From an uncultured Gallionellaceae bacterium (GTDB lineage: Bacteria > Pseudomonadota > Gammaproteobacteria > Burkholderiales > Sulfuricellaceae), in contig CALMWM010000367.1 of assembly GCA_937873435.1 (NCBI GenBank), positions 1 through 5,291 of the forward strand: a stretch of 5,291 nt of DNA, read 5' to 3'. The stretch's first letter is position 1. Each line of letters opens with the position of its first letter. Position numbers and translations under genes: made by a program. Below, in pieces: positions 1-4,284 of this stretch. The notes under the pieces were generated by a model. The model had not been told where the DNA came from. It saw nothing but the letters and a program-made list of their open reading frames with translations, and ran no database searches.

Positions 1-40
1 TATTTGATATTTTTTCAAACCGGGAATTTTTTCTGTGCGT
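1..40. other. AT-rich stretch, candidate DNA-unwinding element of the putative origin
   Basis: This is the most AT-rich part of the non-coding tail beyond the primase-helicase gene. It contains two copies of ATTTTTTC (9-16 and 26-33, 17 bp apart) and a short inverted repeat TTTGA/TCAAA (3-7 and 15-19). Replication origins of plasmids and satellites commonly pair iterons with an AT-rich repeat-bearing stretch that melts first, and iteron-like repeats lie about 100 bp away. Assignment as an unwinding element is inference from composition and position. The window edge cuts the region, so its full extent is unknown. Confidence 0.35.
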
Positions 41-42
41 GA

Positions 43-60
43 GATAACCAGTGATAACCA
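43..60 (+). repeat. tandem direct repeat GATAACCA, two copies 10 bp apart
   Basis: GATAACCA occurs at 43-50 and again at 53-60, so the copies are offset by one helical turn and would present the same face of the DNA. The repeat lies between the AT-rich stretch and the G-quadruplex motif. It is not a good DnaA box (consensus TTATCCACA) on either strand. It may be a binding site belonging to the putative origin, or chance; only two copies are present. Confidence 0.4.
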
Positions 61-84
61 AGTGGCGAAGCCGTAGAGACTAGA

Positions 85-102
85 CCCGCCCCTACCCCGC
101 CC
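85..102 (-). other. G-quadruplex motif on the minus strand
   Basis: The minus strand reads GGGCGGGGTAGGGGCGGG: four runs of three or four G separated by loops of 1, 2 and 1 bases. This meets the usual G3+ N1-7 definition, and such short loops favour very stable parallel quadruplexes. It lies in non-coding DNA between the AT-rich stretch and the iterons, and on the strand that would be the 3' end of the operon transcript. It could act on origin melting, on the transcript end, or not at all. Confidence 0.6.
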
Positions 103-133
103 TGCCATCCTTCACCGCCACCACACTGCCGGG

Positions 134-215
134 TGCGCCTATTCGCGCTCATTTGCGCCAATACGCGCTTATTGGAATAGGCGCATATACGCGCAGGGGG
201 TGCGCCAATTCGCAC
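134..215 (+). repeat. four iteron-like direct repeats, putative replication origin
   Basis: Four copies of a 15-bp unit lie in direct orientation: TGCGCCTATTCGCGC (134-148), TGCGCCAATACGCGC (154-168), GGCGCATATACGCGC (180-194) and TGCGCCAATTCGCAC (201-215). The consensus is TGCGCCWATWCGCGC and the start-to-start spacings are 20, 26 and 21 bp, near two turns of the helix. An inverted partial copy overlaps the array (GAATAGGCGCA, 175-185, the reverse complement of TGCGCCTATTC). The array begins 38 bp beyond the stop of the primase-helicase gene, and replication proteins of this kind normally bind repeats close to their own gene. What is seen is the repeat; the origin role is inference. Confidence 0.65.
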
Positions 216-239
216 CTTTCGTGCGGGGGGTGTGGGGGG
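196..239 (+). other. G-tract cluster with embedded hairpin
   Basis: Three G runs of 5, 6 and 6 bases lie at 196-200, 225-230 and 234-239 on the plus strand. Between the first two is a perfect 5-bp hairpin, CGCAC (211-215) pairing with GTGCG (221-225) over a 5-base loop, which overlaps the last iteron. The minus-strand hairpin is not followed by a T run, so it is not an intrinsic terminator for the primase-helicase gene. With the minus-strand quadruplex at 85-102 it gives the tail opposite strand biases on the two sides of the iterons. Confidence 0.4.
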
Positions 240-252
240 AGCGCGGCGCACA

Positions 253-2361
253 TTATTCGGTCGCATTGGCGCACGTCCCTTCCTGCCCCACTGCTGCCTG
301 TAGTGCTTGGCCATTCGGTATTGGCGCACAAGTGAACACCTCCCGCGATTTCCTATCCGCCGTTTTCACAGTCCGCCGGTAGATGCCGTCTTCGGTTTCC
401 AGTTCACGCAACAAGCGCATTAACCGTTCGCTGTTTGTGGACTTCGGAAAGCCCGGCTCCCCTTTGAGCAACTTGAACACGGTGGCGCTGCCTTGGCTGG
501 ATGTCGTTACACGTTCGCCCCGTCTGTCGAAGTCCTGAATCAGTGCCACCAGCGCCGCCTTGTCGGTAGTGTCCTGATCCTTCTCGGCAGCCTTGGCGGA
601 TGCCGCCCCCGCATCGGTGAAGCCGCCTGATACCATCGGCACACCCTCGCGCCAAACCAAGCGCACAGGCCGCGCCAGTGTGCCGTGGTTGACTTTCATG
701 TGTTCGATCTTCAAGGCGTTGTCGCCGTCGGCGGTCAGAGATAAACGCGAACGCACAGAGTTGTGCCAGGCCGTCGAACCTGAATAGTCCTCGCTACCTG
801 CCGCCCTGCCGCCGTTGGCGCTGGACTTGTTGATATGGGCAAGTAGAAGAACAGCACGGCCAGGGCGGGCTAGACGTTGGCGTAGCGAGCGAATGAATCC
901 GCGCACCTCTGCCCGTGCAATTTCGTTGCCGCTGAAACAGTCCGAGGCGTTGTCGATAATCGTCAATCCTATGTCCAACTTTTGCACCAGCGCGGCCAAT
1001 GCTCCAAGTAGCGGGGTTTCGGTGCTTTGCCGCTTATCGCGTTGTTCCTGGTAAAGCGCCGGGTCTAGGTCGGAAGCGTCGAGCAAGAACAGCTTGCCAT
1101 CCAGTTGCGCGGGATCAATCGCCAGTGTGCGGCAGATACGGGCGCGGCGTTGCACTAACACTCGTTTGCCGTCCTCGGCGGAAAAGAAGAGAACCTTTCC
1201 TTGCGTGGTCGAAAGCCCGGCGAAAGGTCGGCCAAGGCAGACATGCACGGCCAAGATTAGGGCGGCGTAACTTTTGCCGCTGCCGCCATGGCCTGCAAGC
1301 GATGTTACTTCATCGCAAGGAAGCCAAGGGTTGACGACATGCGGCAGTATGTCGAATGGATTTTCTACCGAATCAAACGGCAACAAGTTATCTTCCAAAG
1401 TCATGGCGGCAGCCTCAAGCGTTGGTAGCGTATCCTTCGGCGTCTCGATGTAGCACTTGCCTTCGTTCTTGCGTATAGCGTCCGGTATCGTGCGCAGCGG
1501 CAAGTAGTCGTCCCGGTCGTACTTGGGGCGGTTCAACCCTGACCGACGCATCAGCCGTTCGATGCGCTCGGCGTCATCGCCCGTCCACCACGCCAGGCAC
1601 AGCGCAAGCGCCGCATCCGCCCGTGACTCGTCGCCGTTGAACACGGTTACTTTGTTTTCCCACAAATCAACGAACGAGGCGGTGTTGCCTAGCGCCGCAC
1701 CGAATGACGGCTTAGAAGCGTACATCCGCCGGATCAGTTCGTCGTCGTCCTCGGGGCCGCGCCATGCCGGGTTGCGGGTCGAGGTGTAGGTCGGCGGATG
1801 TGGCGGCGGTTCGGGCGCTACGGCGGGCAGGCCGCACAGGTCTATCGGTTGCCCGACCGACTCGAAGCACTCATACGGCGCACCGGCCACCCGCCCGAAG
1901 TAGTACGACTGCGACAGCACAAACGACTCGGCGGCCACAATGCCGCCCAAGAGCGCGTCTGCCTGCTTGGCGAACACTCGGCGGGACTCTGGTGCGTGTT
2001 CGCGGGACAGCGGCAGCAGGACGCGCCAGCGGGGCGTGGTGGGTGTGTTGCTCGGGGATGAGTAGATGGCAGCAGTAACGCCCATGAGTTGCAGCACTGA
2101 CGCGGCAGCGGATGCGGTTATCTTCTCGGCGTCGTAGTCCAGTTCGATGCCCGATGCGGCGAGCACATTGGCGTTGTGCCTGAGAGAGTTTTTGTCTGAC
2201 CGCAGCGCACCGAAGCGCGCCATTTTTATTAGCGGGAGCTGTTCCTTCGTCGGGTATTCCTTGGGGTTACGACACATCGCTGCGAGCGCCTCCCAGGTCG
2301 TCGCTTCCTCCGCCGCATCGCTCGCGCCAAGACCTTTGAACCAGGTTACGGTCAGGCTCAT
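253..2361 (-). CDS. fused primase-polymerase and RepA-like helicase, replication initiator of the element
   Basis: This 702-residue cytoplasmic protein probably primes and unwinds the element's DNA during autonomous replication. Residues ~50-175 look like an archaeo-eukaryotic primase (PrimPol) domain, with the metal-binding D-x-D at D75/D77 in GIELDYD and the RWRVLLPL strand at 111-118. Residues ~203-297 match the helical domain found between primase and helicase in NrS-1-like polymerases (GDESRADAALALCLAWWTG, then RPKYDRDDY). Residues ~340-580 are a RecA-fold RepA/AAA_25 ATPase: Walker A GHGGSGKS (357-364, K363), a probable catalytic E396, Walker B LTIID (D470), LLLAHINK (H509) and GSTAWHNSVRSRL (528-540). 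Residues ~595-675 resemble a winged helix, possibly for origin binding. ATG at 2361 is preceded by GGAG nine bases upstream and overlaps the previous stop as ATGA. Two oddities: the sxH-type motif reads SPSN (N105), and the last ~25 codons contain iteron cores. The domain order is confident; exact boundaries and the primase activity are inferred. Confidence 0.9.
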   Translation of the reverse strand: MSLTVTWFKGLGASDAAEEATTWEALAAMCRNPKEYPTKEQLPLIKMARFGALRSDKNSLRHNANVLAASGIELDYDAEKITASAAASVLQLMGVTAAIYSSPSNTPTTPRWRVLLPLSREHAPESRRVFAKQADALLGGIVAAESFVLSQSYYFGRVAGAPYECFESVGQPIDLCGLPAVAPEPPPHPPTYTSTRNPAWRGPEDDDELIRRMYASKPSFGAALGNTASFVDLWENKVTVFNGDESRADAALALCLAWWTGDDAERIERLMRRSGLNRPKYDRDDYLPLRTIPDAIRKNEGKCYIETPKDTLPTLEAAAMTLEDNLLPFDSVENPFDILPHVVNPWLPCDEVTSLAGHGGSGKSYAALILAVHVCLGRPFAGLSTTQGKVLFFSAEDGKRVLVQRRARICRTLAIDPAQLDGKLFLLDASDLDPALYQEQRDKRQSTETPLLGALAALVQKLDIGLTIIDNASDCFSGNEIARAEVRGFIRSLRQRLARPGRAVLLLAHINKSSANGGRAAGSEDYSGSTAWHNSVRSRLSLTADGDNALKIEHMKVNHGTLARPVRLVWREGVPMVSGGFTDAGAASAKAAEKDQDTTDKAALVALIQDFDRRGERVTTSSQGSATVFKLLKGEPGFPKSTNSERLMRLLRELETEDGIYRRTVKTADRKSREVFTCAPIPNGQALQAAVGQEGTCANATE
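260..328 (-). repeat. inverted iteron cores inside the 3' end of the primase-helicase gene
   Basis: Two further copies of the iteron core occur in inverted orientation within the coding sequence. TGCGCCAATGCGAC is the reverse complement of 260-273 and TGCGCCAATAC is the reverse complement of 318-328. They match the non-coding units over 9 to 11 leading bases and then diverge. They encode the tail stretches CANATE and CAPIPNG, so the protein's last residues appear to be shaped by DNA repeats. Together with 134-215 they make two arrays facing each other, an arrangement also seen in some satellite and plasmid origins. Two copies are few, so chance contributes to the uncertainty. Confidence 0.5.
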
Positions 2362-2759
2362 TTTGTTCTTCTCCGCGAAATCCGAACGTCAGGGTTTCCA
2401 GGTATTCGGCTATGCGGAATTCCGGCGATATAGCACGCGACGATTGCTGCGCCAAGTCCAACCTTGCGCCCAGCGGGCAGACCGCCAGGCGGCAATCGTG
2501 ACATCTCGTAGTCACCCGGCGAGCTCCACATCGCCAGACCGGTGCCGGTCTGGATGTCGCTGCCCACGCGCTGGCCGTGGGTTGCCAGCGCTTCCATGAC
2601 GGTCGCAACGTTAAGAACAAAATCTGGCTTGAATGCGGCTGCGCGGTCGGTCGGAAAATTGGCGGCGGATTGGGTGTGGGGACAGAGGAAGCCGTTCACA
2701 CCGAGTTCTGGCTGGGATTGCAGCTCGCGCACTATTTCGGCGGCTAGGGCGGCGCTCAT
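2358..2759 (-). CDS. unrecognised 133-residue protein between regulator and primase-helicase
   Basis: I do not recognise this protein. The start ATG at 2759 is chosen because it forms an ATGA overlap with the stop of the upstream regulator gene and is preceded by a GGCGGT-like site; a frame-internal ATG 11 codons further up would overlap the regulator by 37 bases and adds a sequence (MARCATDWRCK) with no support. Residues 1-18 look helical and amphipathic, and 40-60 contain another likely helix. Residues 70-118 are rich in Gly and Pro, with GLAMWSSPGDYE and then a short hydrophobic stretch GLGAAIVACYIAGIP (101-115), too short and isolated to call a membrane segment. The C-terminus PDVRISRRRTK is strongly basic and could contact nucleic acid. 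There is no signal peptide and no zinc motif; the cysteines C26 and C109 are lone. Its stop overlaps the primase-helicase start as ATGA, so it is likely co-produced with that protein and may be an accessory replication or control factor (inference). Confidence 0.75.
   Translation of the reverse strand: MSAALAAEIVRELQSQPELGVNGFLCPHTQSAANFPTDRAAAFKPDFVLNVATVMEALATHGQRVGSDIQTGTGLAMWSSPGDYEMSRLPPGGLPAGRKVGLGAAIVACYIAGIPHSRIPGNPDVRISRRRTK
2371..2374 (-). promoter_or_regulatory. ribosome binding site of the primase-helicase gene
   Basis: The minus strand reads GGAGAAGAACAAA directly before ATG at 2361, giving GGAG nine bases upstream of the start. It sits inside the last codons of the preceding gene, so the start can be served both by new ribosomes and by re-initiation at the ATGA overlap. 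It is the clearest Shine-Dalgarno site in the window and supports the chosen start. Confidence 0.7.
2534..2553. repeat. 20-bp palindrome with 9-bp arms inside the 133-residue protein gene
   Basis: CCAGACCGG (2534-2542) and CCGGTCTGG (2545-2553) are perfect inverted copies around a two-base centre, TG. As RNA this would form an 8-bp GC-rich stem with a four-base loop. It codes for QTGTGL of the surrounding protein. It is not followed by a T run, so it is not an intrinsic terminator. It could be an operator for a dimeric regulator, an RNA structure modulating expression of the downstream primase-helicase, or a by-product of the coding sequence. Confidence 0.5.
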
Positions 2760-3043
2760 TTTGCACCGCCAGTCTGTTGCGCATCGAGCCACTTAAAATA
2801 GGCTTCCTCATCAACCAGCACGCGCCGTCCCACCGTGAGGAATGCGCCATGCTCGGCCAACCCGTTGCCAGGTATAACGCCACGGCTGGACTTGCGCGGT
2901 TCTGATTTGAATTTCTGGTTTGTCAGTGCCGAAAGCGTCAGAAAACTGTTGTGGCGCTCGGCAAAATTGGGAAGGGTGAAGAGGCGGCGCGGCGGTGTGT
3001 CGGCCTTGGCATTTTGTTGGCTTGGTTCGGCTTGAGTGTTCAT
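2756..3043 (-). CDS. AlpA/excisionase-like winged-helix DNA-binding protein
   Basis: This small 95-residue protein is likely a DNA-binding regulator or recombination directionality factor. After a disordered Gln/Pro/Arg-containing leader (1-20), residues 21-45 (LFTLPNFAERH, then SFLTLSAL) look like the first helices of a MerR/AlpA-type winged helix. Residues 62-88 (LAEHGAFLTVGRRVLVDEEA, then YFKWL) carry the family signature: a short hairpin ending in GRRVLVDE, then an aromatic helix. Such proteins sit beside integrases in P4-like and PICI islands, where they switch on excision or integrase transcription. The gene begins just left of a repeat-bearing leader that may hold its own operators. 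ATG at 3043 has only a weak upstream site (GGGAACCACTAAA). Its stop overlaps the next gene as ATGA. The fold is fairly secure; the precise role is inference. Confidence 0.8.
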   Translation of the reverse strand: MNTQAEPSQQNAKADTPPRRLFTLPNFAERHNSFLTLSALTNQKFKSEPRKSSRGVIPGNGLAEHGAFLTVGRRVLVDEEAYFKWLDAQQTGGAK

Positions 3044-3049
3044 TTTAGT

Positions 3050-3092
3050 GGTTCCCGTTTAACCCCGCTTTCGCGGTACGGTTCCCATTTAA
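3050..3092 (-). repeat. pair of 13-bp direct repeats TTAAAYGGGAACC, candidate operators
   Basis: On the minus strand TTAAATGGGAACC (3080-3092) and TTAAACGGGAACC (3050-3062) differ at one base and are offset by exactly 30 bp, about three helical turns. The near copy ends seven bases before the ATG of the winged-helix gene, so a bound protein would block its translation start or transcription. A degenerate third copy (GGTTCC then GTGTTT on the plus strand) starts at 3160. Between the two good copies lies CCGC-GAAA-GCGG (3065-3076), a 4-bp hairpin with a GNRA-type loop. Autoregulation by the adjacent winged-helix protein is the simplest reading, by inference. Confidence 0.55.
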
Positions 3093-3139
3093 TTCGCACA
3101 CTTCCAAAGAAAAAACGCTGGGAAAAATATACGGAAACG

Positions 3140-3163
3140 AAAAACCCAGTTTTTATATGGGTT
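3140..3163 (-). terminator. weak intrinsic-terminator-like stem-loop after the 362-residue protein gene
   Basis: On the minus strand AACCCA (3158-3163) pairs with TGGGTT (3143-3148) over a nine-base AT-rich loop and runs into a T tract (TGGGTTTTTCGTTT). It lies 33 bases past the stop of the 362-residue protein gene, a reasonable place to end the integrase transcript. The stem is only six pairs, half of them A-T, so termination is probably partial. The TGGG strand can also pair with CCCAG further on (3118-3122), which is followed by CGTTTTTT. Confidence 0.35.
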
Positions 3164-3195
3164 CCGTGTTTGGTGAAATGCTTTGCTGGCGAGGG

Positions 3196-4284
3196 TTACG
3201 GCGGCGTATCAGGAAAATCCCCGGTGAAAACTGCGGTGTTAATTATGCTCATGGTTTTGGGCACAAGGTGTGTCCAGTATATCTCTTCGTCTTTCGGTGT
3301 GCGGCCATTCGGAAACGCAAAACCTGCGGTGCGTAGCCACCCCTTGAACGTTTCGGGACTTACCATCGTCACAGCGTTTTTGCGCGTCAGCACCTTTTCG
3401 ATTCTTTGGCAGGCGTCGAGTAGGTCGGCGGCTTTGCCCGGTAGCGCGCCAGCGTCGAATTGTTTTCCGGCTGCCTGTTCAAAGGCAACGATAATCTGGT
3501 GCACAATTTTAGCTTTCGCATTGACCGACGGCGGCCTTCCCGTTCTTACCGGCTCGCCCTCAGTGGCGGTCTGTTCGGGTTGCGCGGCGGTCGTTTCCGG
3601 GGTGGCAGTCGGTTCGTATGCCTCGCCCCTTTCTTTGGCTATGGCTTCGGCAGTGATGCGCGCACGCTCGGCGGTTTCGGCCTCCATTGCTCGCAAAAGC
3701 GGCGTAACGCCCGCATCGTCGGTCATGCCGGTGTCTATCGCCCAGGCGTCGAGTTCTGCCAATGAAACAACAACACCACGATCAAAGTGCGGTGCAAGCG
3801 TCGGCTGGTTGAACATAATTTCAACGGCGCGGCGTTTTGCGGCCTGTTTGTCGGCAACGGAATAGACGGCGCGCTCCCACTCTTTTAGGTGTTCGGGTGA
3901 AGGTGTGCGCCATGATTGAACGGGGAGCGCGGTTAGGCGGTCACGAAGACAAATGGATGGCGGTACACTTTTTGCCGCAAGATTCACGCCGTCGTTAATT
4001 CGGAACACGGCAACCCAATAGCGATGCAATCGGCGCCAGCCAGCTTCTACAAAGCCATTGCCGCCAGGGCGTTTTGCCGGGTGCGCATCCGCAAGCGTTC
4101 GCATTGCGAGCGCGTGGACGGCACGCGCCAGGGTCACGGTGTGCGCCGGTGGATAAGGTGGAAACTCGCTATTGAGGTCGAAGCGCAAGGATTTAAGGTG
4201 ATCTTCACAAACGCTGTCAAATTCTAGCGCGTGCTGGTCTAAAAGCTCGCTATCGCGCTTCGCCCACTCTTCTTCGTTCATCAT
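3196..4284 (-). CDS. unrecognised 362-residue protein coupled to the integrase
   Basis: I do not recognise this protein. It seems to have two parts. The N-terminal ~200 residues are mixed helical, with a Trp-rich patch (W83, W90, W125, W136) and PPYPPAHTVTLARAVHALA (42-60). A charged helix follows at ~197-222, then a Thr/Pro/Glu/Gln-rich linker (223-248). The C-terminal part opens with the AT-hook-like GRPPS (249-253) and continues as a compact domain to ~345, with SPETFKGWLRTAGFAFPNGR (309-328), which could bind DNA. There is no signal peptide or membrane segment, so it is probably cytoplasmic. The start ATG at 4284 overlaps the integrase stop as ATGA and follows GGGGGTGGC; a second ATG is the next codon. 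The coupling suggests a role with the integrase, in excision, regulation or element maintenance (inference). It is not a resolvase, transposase or toxin family that I can identify. Confidence 0.8.
   Translation of the reverse strand: MMNEEEWAKRDSELLDQHALEFDSVCEDHLKSLRFDLNSEFPPYPPAHTVTLARAVHALAMRTLADAHPAKRPGGNGFVEAGWRRLHRYWVAVFRINDGVNLAAKSVPPSICLRDRLTALPVQSWRTPSPEHLKEWERAVYSVADKQAAKRRAVEIMFNQPTLAPHFDRGVVVSLAELDAWAIDTGMTDDAGVTPLLRAMEAETAERARITAEAIAKERGEAYEPTATPETTAAQPEQTATEGEPVRTGRPPSVNAKAKIVHQIIVAFEQAAGKQFDAGALPGKAADLLDACQRIEKVLTRKNAVTMVSPETFKGWLRTAGFAFPNGRTPKDEEIYWTHLVPKTMSIINTAVFTGDFPDTPP

Larger units (their letters stand above)
3044..3195 (-). promoter_or_regulatory. leader/intergenic region upstream of the winged-helix gene, probable control region
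   Basis: This 152-bp gap is the only break in the gene cluster and is visibly more AT-rich than the genes around it. It holds the 13-bp direct repeats, a GAAA-loop hairpin and a terminator-like stem-loop listed separately. A possible minus-strand promoter is TTTCAC (3173-3178) and TATAAA (3152-3157) with a short 15-base spacer; the -10 lies in the hairpin loop, so the two elements would compete. No good -35 was found at the standard spacing. A separate promoter for the regulator and replication genes is expected here but not proven. Confidence 0.4.

Noticed and set aside
43..60. DnaA boxes in the GATAACCA repeats
   Set aside because: The reverse complement TGGTTATC does not fit TTATCCACA over the full nine bases in either phase.
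206..230. Hairpin CGCAC/GTGCG as terminator of the primase-helicase gene
   Set aside because: On the minus strand the stem is followed by AATTGG and not by a T run. No convincing terminator was found between 252 and 1.
1..252. Small genes in the non-coding tail
   Set aside because: The short frames here are built from iteron repeats and G/C runs, overlap the end of the primase-helicase gene, lack ribosome sites and give low-complexity proteins.
2358..2792. Longer form of the 133-residue protein starting at 2792
   Set aside because: It would overlap the regulator by 37 bases, whereas ATG 2759 gives the ATGA junction used elsewhere in the cluster.
2951..3865. Open plus-strand frame of 304 codons
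   Set aside because: It is antisense to the 362-residue protein, runs through the regulatory gap and into the winged-helix gene, and its Ser/Ala/Val-rich product shows no domain. Long antisense frames are expected opposite GC-rich genes.
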